Shown here in pieces: positions 13,921 through 20,645 of a stretch of 48,250 nt of DNA (the first letter of the stretch is position 1; the number at the start of each line of letters is the position of its first letter). The notes beneath the pieces were generated by a model. The model was not told the DNA's origin, ran no database searches, and worked only from the letters and a program-made list of their open reading frames with translations. Origin of the DNA: a virus; the IMG/VR virus record IMGVR_UViG_3300036851_000302, positions 1 through 48,250 of that record. One strand, 5' to 3'. Made by a program: the position numbers and the translations under genes.

Positions 13921-14056
13921 GAGAAGCTGGTGTGAAGGTGAGGGATACTTCGACTGCTAATCGAGAGACCCGGGTTCAAATCCCGGCGCGGAGTCTTCGG
14001 GCGCCGCGTAGTTCAGTGGCCTAGAACGCTAACGTACCTTCGCCGACCTAGTTCTC
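13921..14056 (+). ncRNA. Predicted Y RNA 4 with a complete permuted tRNA-like fold
   Basis: Long bulged stem: GAGAA/UUCUC (13921-13925 with 14052-14056), then CU/AG and GGU/ACC, ending in GAAGGU/ACCUUC (13934-13939 with 14036-14041). The conserved block is GGUGUGAAGGUGAGGGAUAC. The tip contains, in order: an anticodon-type arm UUCGA-CUGCUAA-UCGAG (5 bp, 7-base loop, U33, GCU in the anticodon place); a 4-base variable loop; a T arm CCGGG-UUCAAAU-CCCGG; acceptor 3' strand CGCGG joined by a loop to acceptor 5' strand CCGCG; UA; and a D arm GUUC-AGUGGCCUA-GAAC with the GG pair. Only the link between D arm and anticodon arm is open, where the Ro-binding stem enters. It cannot be a functional tRNA because the acceptor ends are joined. 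Confidence 0.8.
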
Positions 14057-14101
14057 AGCAGCTCGGGCATACTGGAGAGGCTTCGCAAGAGTGCGGCAAT
14101 G

Positions 14102-14236
14102 TTCAGCGATTGGCGGTGTGAAGGTGAGGGATACTTCGGTTGGACTGCCAAAAGCGGTCCGTGGGATTCGAGGCCCACAACTCTAGCTTCGGCTAGTGCG
14201 TAGCCTTCGCCGACCTAGTTCTCGCCAGCCGCTGAA
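14102..14236 (+). ncRNA. Predicted Y RNA 5
   Basis: Outer stem TTCAGCG/CGCTGAA (14102-14108 with 14230-14236), then TGGCG/CGCCA, then GAAGGU/GCCUUC. The Ro-type block GGUGUGAAGGUGAGGGAUAC and the 3' strand CUUCGCCGACCUAGUUCUCG are nearly identical to Y RNA 4. The tip has GGACUGC-CAAAA-GCGGUCC, a T-arm-like hairpin GUGGG-AUUCGAGG-CCCAC and an acceptor-position hairpin CUAGC-UUCG-GCUAG capped by a UUCG tetraloop; no D arm is evident. It ends 37 bases before the Ro60 start codon. Confidence 0.75.
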
Positions 14237-14273
14237 TTCGAAACGGGGAACGAAACGGGGAAAGGACGGTGCG

Positions 14274-15923
14274 ATGACTCCGAAGTTCGCTAAGACAACT
14301 CCGCGTGCGCCTGTGGGTCTGGTGCTCACCGACCCGGACAAGCCCACGGTTACCCACGAAGGTGGTGTAGCCTTCGAACTCGACGCGAAGGGTGCACTGT
14401 TCACCCTCGCCTCAACCTCGTTCGTGCAGGAGGACACCCTCTACGAGACCGCGGCTACCCGCGACAACCGTCTCGTCAACCTTGTGCATCAGGTCGCCGC
14501 CGAGGACCCCGAATGGGTAGCGCGCTTCGTCCCCTACCTCCGCGGTCAGCTCAACATGCGTTCGGCTGCCGTCGTCGTGGCGTGCGAGTATGCCCACACG
14601 GTACTTGAGGGTCGGAAGGGCGATTGGTTCAACCGCGTCAACGTTCCGGCTATCCGCGGAGTCATCGCTTCAGCTTGCCTCCGCGCTGACGAGCCCGCGG
14701 AAGTCATCGGCTACTGGTGGCAGCGGTTCGGCCGCGGACTCCCCAAGCCCGTCAAGCGCGGAGTTGCCGACGCTGCCGTTCGCCTCTACACCCAGCGCAG
14801 CGCTCTCCGCTACGACGGTAAGTCTCGCGCCATCCGTATGGCCGACGTCATCGAACTCACTCACCCCAAGCCACGCGACGGTGAGCAGGCTGCGTTGTTC
14901 CGTTGGCTGCTCGACCACCGCCACCGGGACGTGGTTGATGTTCCCGCAGCTTTATTGCCTGTCATCGAAGCCCGTGCTGCATTGGACTTGATGCCCGTCG
15001 ACGCACGGCGTCCGCTCGTCGGCTCTGCGCTCGCCGCCGAAACCCTCAACCAGGCAGGTATGTCCTGGGAAGCGCTGTCTGGCTGGCTGCAAGGCCCGAT
15101 GGACGCTACCGCGTGGTCGGCCGTCATTCCGTCGATGGGCCTGATGGCGCTCACCCGCAACCTGCGCAACTTCGACGAAGCGAAGGTGCCCGACGCCATC
15201 GCCCAGTCGGTGATGACTCGTCTCGGTGACGCTGAGGAGGTTCGCCGTTCGCGCCAGTTCCCGTTCCGTTTCTGGACGGCATACCGCGAAGCTCCCTCCA
15301 AGCGCTGGGCATACCCGCTCGAACAGGCTGTCCGCCACGCGTGCTCGAACATCCCGCAGCTGGGTGGCCGCACGCTTGTGTTCGACGACGTCTCGGGCTC
15401 CATGGACGCCGTCTTGTCCGCGCGCTCATCCGTGCAGCGCTGGGAGGTCGGTGCCGTGTTCGCTGGCGCTATGACCCGCGCCTGCGAGCAGGTCGACCTG
15501 ATTCCGTTCGCCACGCATTCAGCCGCGGCCCGGTTGTCTCCGGCTGACGACATCCTCAAGGTCGTGGAGGTCGTGCGCGAGGTCCATACCTCCGGCCGTC
15601 TCGAACACGGGACGAACATCTGGGGAGCCGTCCGTGACCACTGGGACGGCCATGACCGCATCGTCATCTTCACCGACATGCAAGCGCACGACTCCTACGG
15701 TCGTCCGCATGCTTACGTGCGCTCCTTCAACGACAGGCCGGTTGGGACGCTTCCTGCCTACGACGCCTGCAGGTTCATCTATGCCTTCGACCTGGCGGGC
15801 TACGACCGTGGCGGGCTCGACACGACTCAGCCCGGGCGCTACCAGCTTGCCGGGTTCTCGGATGCCGCCTTCCGCATCATGGAGGCCATCGAGCGCGGAG
15901 CGCGGTCGGATTGGCCGTTCTGA
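14274..15923 (+). CDS. rsr: Ro60-like TROVE domain protein (Rsr type)
   Basis: 549 residues from ATG 14274 with AAAGGA nine bases upstream. N-terminal 340 residues show the TROVE repeat pattern (VHQVAAEDPEWVARFVPYLR then NMRSAAVVVACEYA; similar helical repeats follow). The C-terminal part is a von Willebrand A-like domain with an intact MIDAS, FDDVSGSM (Asp372, Ser374, Ser376) and VIFTDMQAHD. Ro60 is a ring that binds misfolded RNA in its hole and Y RNA on its outer face; in Deinococcus Y RNA tethers it to polynucleotide phosphorylase. Here it lies immediately behind five predicted Y RNAs and is probably co-transcribed with them. Length and motifs are normal. A role in degrading or sequestering host or phage RNA is inferred. 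Confidence 0.93.
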   Translation: MTPKFAKTTPRAPVGLVLTDPDKPTVTHEGGVAFELDAKGALFTLASTSFVQEDTLYETAATRDNRLVNLVHQVAAEDPEWVARFVPYLRGQLNMRSAAVVVACEYAHTVLEGRKGDWFNRVNVPAIRGVIASACLRADEPAEVIGYWWQRFGRGLPKPVKRGVADAAVRLYTQRSALRYDGKSRAIRMADVIELTHPKPRDGEQAALFRWLLDHRHRDVVDVPAALLPVIEARAALDLMPVDARRPLVGSALAAETLNQAGMSWEALSGWLQGPMDATAWSAVIPSMGLMALTRNLRNFDEAKVPDAIAQSVMTRLGDAEEVRRSRQFPFRFWTAYREAPSKRWAYPLEQAVRHACSNIPQLGGRTLVFDDVSGSMDAVLSARSSVQRWEVGAVFAGAMTRACEQVDLIPFATHSAAARLSPADDILKVVEVVREVHTSGRLEHGTNIWGAVRDHWDGHDRIVIFTDMQAHDSYGRPHAYVRSFNDRPVGTLPAYDACRFIYAFDLAGYDRGGLDTTQPGRYQLAGFSDAAFRIMEAIERGARSDWPF

Positions 15924-15964
15924 TTCCCACGCGGAGCTGACTCGCGGAGCTAACCGCGGCGGGA

Positions 15965-16000
15965 GCGGGAGCCCATCGGCGCACCGTCCTGGGCTCCCGC
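15965..16000 (+). terminator. Strong hairpin after the Ro60 gene
   Basis: GCGGGAGCCCA pairs perfectly with TGGGCTCCCGC (11 bp), with a further CGG/CCG inside the loop. There is no U-tract, so it may be a transcript-end stabiliser or a factor-assisted terminator for the Ro/Y transcript. Confidence 0.6.
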
Positions 16001-16010
16001 ATGCACCCGG

Positions 16011-16016
16011 TAAGCT
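16011..16016 (+). promoter_or_regulatory. -10 element for a leaderless protease mRNA
   Basis: TAAGCT followed by exactly six bases and ATG 16023; no ribosome site is present. The -35 region falls inside the hairpin and is not recognisable, so the promoter is less certain than those at 5736 or 16776. Confidence 0.4.
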
Positions 16017-16022
16017 AGCGAG

Positions 16023-16772
16023 ATGGCTTGGCTCCCACCGTCACAGCGGCTCACTTCCGGTGAGTCCACTTCAGACCCGCGGCTAGACCGTGTGCGGCGC
16101 GTCGACCTCCGCACGCTGCGATACCCCGTCGACCACATTTTGCCGCCGGAGGCTTACCTGGAACCTCGCAGCACAGCCTACGAACTCACCACCGTCTTAG
16201 ACCAAGGCGCTGAGGGAGCTTGCGTGGGGTTCGGCTTCGCGCATGAACTCCTCGCTGCCCCGCAACAGGTACAAGCCGACGTAACGTTGGCTCGCGAGAC
16301 CATTTACTGGGCTGCTCAACAGCGTGACCCGTACCCCGGTGGCGCATACCCCGGCGCCGACCCGTTCATGGAAGGGACCTCCGTCGTCAGCGCGTCCGAC
16401 GTTATGCGCGAACTCGGTTACTACACCGCCGTGCATTGGGCCTTGACCTTCGCCGACCTCATCGCAGCGCTCGGCCATTATGGTCCGGTGGTCATCGGCG
16501 TTGACTGGTACGAAGGGATGTCCATGCCCGACGCTGACGGGTTCATTCGTCCGACCGGACTCATCCGCGGAGGGCACTGCGTCTGCCTCGTCGGCATCCA
16601 GTTTAACTCGGTCTACATCCCGGAAATCGACCACGCGAAGAGCTGGGTCATCGTGCACAACTCGTGGGGTCCAGACTGGGGGGACGGTGGTCGAGCCAAG
16701 TTGTCGCTAGCGGATTTGGCCGTGTTGTGGCCGGGCGGGGACTTCTGTATCCCAGTACGGGCGTACTCGTGA
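16023..16772 (+). CDS. Papain-like (C1) cysteine protease
   Basis: 249 residues. The C1-family catalytic set is complete: LDQGAEGACVGFGFAHELL (oxyanion Gln61, nucleophile Cys67), GGHCVCLVG (His185) and HNSWGPDWGDGG (Asn213). The N-terminal 50 residues form a propeptide-like or substrate-like extension with VRRVDLRTLRYPVDH. No signal peptide, so it acts in the cytoplasm or is packaged. It stands alone between the Ro60 gene and the second basic-protein set and could process phage proteins such as the tagged effectors; that link is speculative. Confidence 0.9.
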   Translation: MAWLPPSQRLTSGESTSDPRLDRVRRVDLRTLRYPVDHILPPEAYLEPRSTAYELTTVLDQGAEGACVGFGFAHELLAAPQQVQADVTLARETIYWAAQQRDPYPGGAYPGADPFMEGTSVVSASDVMRELGYYTAVHWALTFADLIAALGHYGPVVIGVDWYEGMSMPDADGFIRPTGLIRGGHCVCLVGIQFNSVYIPEIDHAKSWVIVHNSWGPDWGDGGRAKLSLADLAVLWPGGDFCIPVRAYS

Positions 16773-16775
16773 GTG

Positions 16776-16804
16776 TTGGCAGAACCGACCCGGTGCGCTA
16801 GCGT
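16776..16804 (+). promoter_or_regulatory. Promoter for a leaderless basic-protein mRNA
   Basis: TTGGCA (16776-16781), a 17-base spacer and TAGCGT (16799-16804), six bases, then GTG 16811. The start codon lacks a ribosome site, as expected for leaderless translation. Confidence 0.65.
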
Positions 16805-16810
16805 AGCCCC

Positions 16811-16993
16811 GTGCCCGCACGCAAGATGCGCTCCATTGCTCCCGGCCGCCGGAGGGTGTACGAAGAACTCGGCGAGACCACCAACCTGTCAAAGGAGTCT
16901 CGTGCGCGAATCGCCAACGCAGGCAAGACACGCACAGGCCGACAGCGCATGGCTCGCAAGGCAGTCGCTACGCGCAAACGGAGGGGGAGGTAG
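16811..16993 (+). CDS. Arg/Lys-rich small protein (set 2)
   Basis: 60 residues from GTG 16811: MPARKMRSIAPGRRRVYEEL, then helical ETTNLSKESRARIANAG and a basic tail RQRMARKAVATRKRRGR. The helical middle looks like a small DNA-binding element. The stop is followed immediately, in the -1 frame, by another Arg-rich open frame without a start codon (16990), so the two may be one protein made by frameshift. Confidence 0.65.
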   Translation: MPARKMRSIAPGRRRVYEELGETTNLSKESRARIANAGKTRTGRQRMARKAVATRKRRGR

Positions 16994-17154
16994 CTGTCCC
17001 GACAGGTGGCCGTAGTTACCGCATCCCGTCCGGGCTCCGCGGCCGCGGCCGCGTACGACGTCCGCGCCGTGTTGTGCCGAGGGTCAACAGGGCAAGCGTA
17101 CGCAGGACGGGCGCAGTCCGTACCCGTACTCGCATCAAGAGTCGGTTCCGCTAG
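16990..17154 (+). pseudogene. Arg-rich frame without start, possible -1 frameshift extension
   Basis: 54 codons in the -1 frame relative to the 16811 gene, beginning within the G-run GGAGGGGGAGG at its end: PTGGRSYRIPSGLRGRGRVR and later VRTRTRIKSRFR, then TAG. Composition matches neighbouring basic proteins, but no ATG, GTG or TTG start precedes it. It could be a programmed frameshift extension, a small indel, or a chance frame. Confidence 0.4.
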
Positions 17155-17167
17155 AAGGGAGGAGTAG

Positions 17168-17518
17168 ATGGCTAAGAGACCGCCAACGGTCAAGAGCATC
17201 CGCAAGCAGGTCACTCGCCGCATCACCCCTCGCACGTCCGGCATCACGCGCGAGGTGTCAGCCCGCACGTCTGGGGTACGTACCGCCGCTGAGCGCAAGG
17301 TCACAGCGAGGACGACCGGTATCGCTAAGCGTGTGCGCAACAGCATCCGTGCACCGCGAGCACCGAACCTGTCCCGTGTCCCGAAGCGCGCTACGACGTC
17401 GGGAAACATCCGCACGACGCGGTCCATAGGCCGTCGCGCGCGCACCCGGGTTCGGCAGCGCGGGTCATCGCGTTCGGGCGACGTCGTCAAGGGTCAGCGC
17501 GTCATCGTTCGCCGCTAA
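17168..17518 (+). CDS. Arg/Thr-rich basic protein with internal repeats (set 2)
   Basis: 116 residues, ATG 17168 with GGGAGGAG upstream. Repeats of about 12-14 residues: TPRTSGITREVS, ARTSGVRTAAERKV, ARTTGIAKRVRNS. The middle APNLSRVPKRATTSGNI resembles the 12415 protein. Very basic along its whole length (ends VKGQRVIVRR). Histone-like DNA or RNA binding is inferred. Confidence 0.68.
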   Translation: MAKRPPTVKSIRKQVTRRITPRTSGITREVSARTSGVRTAAERKVTARTTGIAKRVRNSIRAPRAPNLSRVPKRATTSGNIRTTRSIGRRARTRVRQRGSSRSGDVVKGQRVIVRR

Positions 17519-17530
17519 GAGCACAGCAGG

Positions 17531-17719
17531 GTGCGACGGAAGTACCGTCAGGCAGACGGTTCGCTGGATGTGTACTGGCATGGCTGGCTGTGCTGGGAGT
17601 GCGGCTACGAGACCCGCTCGACCTTCATGACCCTTGTTGCTATCCGCCGACTGTGGCATCTGCTCTCATCGTGCGCCACCGACCTCGCGCGTAAGGGTCC
17701 ACTCGGGAGAAGGAGCTGA
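17531..17719 (+). CDS. Small cysteine-containing protein
   Basis: 62 residues from GTG 17531. YWHGWLCWECGYETRSTF followed by a helix MTLVAIRRLWHLLSSCATD suggests a half zinc-ribbon with a helical tail. It overlaps the next ATG (TGATG). Its composition differs from the basic neighbours. Function unknown. Confidence 0.58.
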   Translation: MRRKYRQADGSLDVYWHGWLCWECGYETRSTFMTLVAIRRLWHLLSSCATDLARKGPLGRRS

Positions 17720-18132
17720 TGGCCGAAAGGGGCTTCAGGGACCCTCGCAACGAGCGCGCTTACCAGAGCTACTGGAAGCGAGCGCAGAAGCGCGGTATCT
17801 CCCGCCCCCTTGGTCGGTCAGCCTGGTACAAGAGCCACAATGTTCTCGGAGGTCGCGCGTACGGCAAAGGGTTAGTGGGTGGCGCCCGCAAGAAAGCGAC
17901 CGTACTAGGGCGGAGTGCGAAGGGTTCCGTGATAGCTGACCTTCAGCGCCAAGCCGCTCCGGTCAAGGGAGCGATACGGCTAACACGCCCGCTCCGCGGC
18001 AAACCCTTCGGGCGTATTCGCTCGCAAGGCCCGGGTCGAGCGTACGGTGGGACTGGGGGCAAGCCTTCGGGCAAGCTTTCGCGACGTCGGAAGCCTGCAG
18101 CTGCGCGGACGAGACGTTCCCGTCGCCGGTAA
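17719..18132 (+). CDS. Arg-rich protein, paralog of the 13020 protein (set 2)
   Basis: 137 residues, ATG 17719, AGAAGGAG upstream. GFRDPRNERAYQSYWKRAQK and PGRAYGGTGGKPSGK match segments of the 13020 product in the same order, while the middle differs. Very basic with Lys/Arg at the C-terminus (RRKPAAARTRRSRRR). Two paralogs on both sides of the Ro60/Y RNA locus argue for duplication and a shared job, possibly packaging-associated DNA binding. Confidence 0.68.
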   Translation: MAERGFRDPRNERAYQSYWKRAQKRGISRPLGRSAWYKSHNVLGGRAYGKGLVGGARKKATVLGRSAKGSVIADLQRQAAPVKGAIRLTRPLRGKPFGRIRSQGPGRAYGGTGGKPSGKLSRRRKPAAARTRRSRRR

Positions 18133-18144
18133 TACTCTGTGAGC

Positions 18145-19401
18145 GTGGTGCTTGCACCGGACTCTGAGCAGAACCGAATAAACTGGCATCGCCCGTGGCT
18201 GTACCCGCGCCAACTCGACGCCATCTACGACCCAGCACGAGTCTCGGTCGTCGAAGCTTCCACCAAGTCGGGGAAAACTTCTGGCTGTCTGGTTTGGCTC
18301 ATCGAGCTGGCGATGCGTGGCCGCTCCGGTCAGAACTACTGGTGGGTAGCTCCCTCCTATTCCCAAACCTCTATCGCGTACGTCCGTGCCAAACACGGGC
18401 TCTCGCGTGACCTCTACGTCGCTAACAAGACGGAGATGACCATCACTCTCATCAACGGTACCGTCATCACCTTCAAAACAGCCGAGAAGCCCGACCTCCT
18501 CTACGGCGAAGACGTCTACGGCGTCGTGCTCGACGAGTCGACCCGTATGCGCGAGGAAGCCTGGTACGCCATCCGTACGACCATCACCGCTACCCAAGCC
18601 CCCGTGCGCATCATCGGCAACGTCAAGGGCCGGAAGAACTGGGCTTACCGCATGGCTCGCCGCGCCGAGAAGGGCGAGCCCGACATGGCGTATCACAAGC
18701 TCACCTCCGCTGACGCAATCGCAGCAGGCATCCTCGCAGGCACGGAAGTCGAGGGCGCCCGTCGCGACTTACCCGAAGCCGTCTTCCGCGAGTTGTACGA
18801 AGCTGAGCCCTCCGACGACGAGGGCAACCCGTTCGGGCTTGCGCATATCGCTGCGTGTACCGTCGACGGGCTCTCTCTCGGCGACCCAGTCGCCTGGGGG
18901 TGGGACCTCGCGCGCGCGCAGGACTATACCGTCGGTATCGCGTTCGACTTCGAGGGCGACGTCTGTCGGTTCGTGCGCTTCCAGAAGCCGTGGGAAGAAA
19001 CCCTCGACATCATCGTCGAGCAGACCGGTGGTGTCCGTGCCCTCGTTGACGCAACCGGAGTCGGTGACCCTATCGTCGAGCGCCTCCAGAAAATCGGGTG
19101 GAACTTCGAGCGCTTCGTGTTCACCTCGTCCACCAAACAGCAGTTGATGGAGCGTCTCGCGCTCGCCATCCAGCATCACGCCATCAGGTTCCCTCGTGGG
19201 CCAATCTCCATCGAGCTGGAGGGCTTCGAGTACGAGTACACGAGGTTGGGCGTGCGCTACTCGGCGCCATCCGGAGACCACGACGACTGCGTCATCGCGC
19301 TGGCGTTGGCGGTGTCCGGACTTCCGCGGGTCCACGTCACGCCCCTGGCAACGTTGAACCCCGCGCGTCAGATGTTGGGTCCAACAGCGATGAGCCAGTA
19401 A
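18145..19401 (+). CDS. terL: Terminase large subunit
   Basis: 418 residues from GTG 18145 (TACTCT then six bases, leaderless style); the in-frame GTG at 18139 is an alternative and adds two residues. Walker A is VVEASTKSGKT, Walker B YGVVLDESTRM. The nuclease acidic residues are GWDLARAQDYT, ALVDATGVGDP and SGDHDDCVIALALA, all in the expected order. The protein cuts concatemeric DNA and pumps it into the prohead. Size is typical. The putative small subunit lies 6 kb upstream, separated by the Ro/Y locus and basic-protein sets, an unusual distance. Confidence 0.95.
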   Translation: MVLAPDSEQNRINWHRPWLYPRQLDAIYDPARVSVVEASTKSGKTSGCLVWLIELAMRGRSGQNYWWVAPSYSQTSIAYVRAKHGLSRDLYVANKTEMTITLINGTVITFKTAEKPDLLYGEDVYGVVLDESTRMREEAWYAIRTTITATQAPVRIIGNVKGRKNWAYRMARRAEKGEPDMAYHKLTSADAIAAGILAGTEVEGARRDLPEAVFRELYEAEPSDDEGNPFGLAHIAACTVDGLSLGDPVAWGWDLARAQDYTVGIAFDFEGDVCRFVRFQKPWEETLDIIVEQTGGVRALVDATGVGDPIVERLQKIGWNFERFVFTSSTKQQLMERLALAIQHHAIRFPRGPISIELEGFEYEYTRLGVRYSAPSGDHDDCVIALALAVSGLPRVHVTPLATLNPARQMLGPTAMSQ

Positions 19402-19404
19402 CAT
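19375..19404 (+). promoter_or_regulatory. Promoter for a leaderless mRNA at 19411
   Basis: TTGGGT (19375-19380), an 18-base spacer, TAACAT (19399-19404), six bases, ATG 19411. It overlaps the end of the terminase gene and would drive the tagged-effector region. Confidence 0.55.
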
Positions 19405-19410
19405 CGGCAC

Positions 19411-19614
19411 ATGCGTCGTTCGCGCAAGGAACCTGCCGCAACCTCACCCGGCATGTCGCGGCAGTTCGTCACGTGGTGTCGTTTCCACCGCCGCTGGGAG
19501 CTTCGTCGCAAGGCGCTTCTGCCTATCGAGCGCGCGGCCGGAGCGACATCTCCCACGCGGCTGGTGCGAGGGTTCGGACCGTGGGCGTGTCGCGACAGAA
19601 GGGTCGTGTCGTGA
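19411..19614 (+). CDS. Small Arg-rich protein
   Basis: 67 residues, leaderless ATG 19411; no ribosome site. Starts MRRSRKEPAATSPGMSRQFV, with a Cys-containing RFHRRWELRRKALLP helix. The stop overlaps the GTG of the next gene (GTGA), which supports translation. Unknown role; it resembles the basic proteins upstream of the terminase only in composition. Confidence 0.55.
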   Translation: MRRSRKEPAATSPGMSRQFVTWCRFHRRWELRRKALLPIERAAGATSPTRLVRGFGPWACRDRRVVS

Positions 19615-19838
19615 GTTTGCGACGCAAGCCCTACACACAAATCGGTATCGCTCGACTCCCGTGCGGGCGATGCGGTCGTCGCCCTGCGACTACGCAGTTC
19701 CAAATCTGCGCGGACGACAACATCTGGCGGGTGCTGTGTCGTCGTTGCGATATCCAGTTGAACCGAATCGTGTTGCGGTTCTTCAACGACCCTGAGGTGA
19801 CAGCTAAGCTGTCGGACTACATCGGGCGGGTGTCGTGA
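19611..19838 (+). CDS. Zinc-ribbon protein
   Basis: 75 residues, GTG 19611. LPCGRCGRRPATTQFQICAD and LCRRCDIQLNRIVLRFF give two CxxC pairs, a classical zinc ribbon, followed by a helix. The small size and position just before the tagged effectors suggest an accessory; no function is known. Confidence 0.7.
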   Translation: MSLRRKPYTQIGIARLPCGRCGRRPATTQFQICADDNIWRVLCRRCDIQLNRIVLRFFNDPEVTAKLSDYIGRVS

Positions 19839-20320
19839 GCTTCCAGACCCTCCAGCGCAACGGGGTCCTCTATGAGGCAAGCCCCAACCAGTCAGTCGTA
19901 GCGCATGGCACACCCGGCCGACCGTCGTACGCGAAGTACCACCGTGGCGGTCCCGGCTCCAAGGAACGCATCGCTCGCAGCGCCCGCTCCCCTGGCGGCG
20001 GCTTCACCTACCAGCCCCTCACCACGAACCAGCCGACCACGGGCTGGGCCGTCTCCATCTACCCCGAGCACGAGGTCAAGCTCAAAGCCTCCGAGGTCAC
20101 CCGAGAACGCGTCCACGCTTACGTTCAGGACCGCATGCACGTCTTCCGAAGCGACCCTCAGGCCCACCTCGGAGGGTGGCATGACCCGGATACTGGGACC
20201 GTATACTTAGACATCTCCAGAGTGGTGGGCTCCAGAGCGGAGGCGATGCGACTTGGCCGAGAGCACAGACAGAAAGCGGTCTACTCCCTTGACGAAGGTG
20301 AGTCTCACGAAGTCGGGTGA
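19835..20320 (+). CDS. Tagged effector-like protein 1 (GWHDPDTG domain)
   Basis: 161 residues, GTG 19835 (GTGA overlap). Residues 1-39 are the shared tag, here MSFQTLQRNGVLYEASPNQS followed by VVAHGTPGRPSYAKYHRGG, with a 9-residue insertion relative to the three other copies. The C-terminal domain (50-161) has GWAVSIYPEH, HLGGWHDPDTGTVYLDISRV and LGREHRQKAVYSLD. The pattern GGW.D..TG.VYLD.S.VV...A..LGREH.Q.A is found in phage morphogenesis-associated (MuF-linked) polyprotein modules; I do not know its activity. Followed by two small genes. Confidence 0.75.
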   Translation: MSFQTLQRNGVLYEASPNQSVVAHGTPGRPSYAKYHRGGPGSKERIARSARSPGGGFTYQPLTTNQPTTGWAVSIYPEHEVKLKASEVTRERVHAYVQDRMHVFRSDPQAHLGGWHDPDTGTVYLDISRVVGSRAEAMRLGREHRQKAVYSLDEGESHEVG

Positions 20321-20429
20321 ACCGACGGTGTTCCTGACGCGCCCCGAGAAGGGCGAGTCTGTCGACGCATTCGCTGACCGCGTCTTCGCGGCACTACAGA
20401 AGCAGACCGGGAAGAACGCCGAGGACTAG
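20298..20429 (+). CDS. Small gene after effector 1
   Basis: 43 residues from GTG 20298, overlapping the effector gene by 23 bases: MSLTKSGEPTVFLTRPEKGE, then a helix SVDAFADRVFAALQKQTGK. Possible cognate partner or immunity factor by analogy with neighbouring pairs. No family known. Confidence 0.5.
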   Translation: MSLTKSGEPTVFLTRPEKGESVDAFADRVFAALQKQTGKNAED

Positions 20430-20438
20430 GTTCGTCCG

Positions 20439-20645
20439 GTGGCCGACCAGGACGACACTGCGATTGTCGCAGCGGGTGGGCTTTGCGAGCCGTGGGACGG
20501 CGTCGTCCGACCAGGAGACCGCGGCATAGTTACGTTCCGTACGGTCCGTGATTCTACCCCGGCGTTGTTGTCAAGACGCGGCTGGGACCTCGCGCGTCGT
20601 CTCTGGCGTTTGTGCCGATTCTGGTTCACGGGTAGGACGCGATGA
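20439..20645 (+). CDS. Small hypothetical protein
   Basis: 68 residues from GTG 20439. Acidic beginning MADQDDTAIVAAGGL, with a strand-like PWDGVVRPGDRGIVTF and a basic, tryptophan-rich end (RRLWRLCRFWFTGRTR) that could lie on a membrane. The stop overlaps the next ATG (ATGA). Real-gene evidence is the overlap and continuous coding, not homology. Confidence 0.5.
   Translation: MADQDDTAIVAAGGLCEPWDGVVRPGDRGIVTFRTVRDSTPALLSRRGWDLARRLWRLCRFWFTGRTR

Noticed and set aside
13597-13935. A 112-codon open frame in the Y RNA array
   Set aside because: It crosses four structured RNA units, has no ribosome site and a product of random appearance; the pairing evidence for RNAs is much stronger.
13921-14056. 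A conventional tRNA-Ser(GCU) gene
   Set aside because: The acceptor strands are joined by a loop and in permuted order, there is no CCA-ready end, and the variable loop is short; it fits a tRNA mimic within a Y RNA.
13589-14236. CRISPR-like repeats
   Set aside because: The repeated blocks are the two strands of imperfect stems with variable, structured interiors of unequal length, not direct repeats with unique spacers of constant size.
14861-15679. 272-codon minus-strand frame under Ro60
   Set aside because: Shadow of the Ro60 coding sequence, Ser/Thr/Arg-rich with no start signal.
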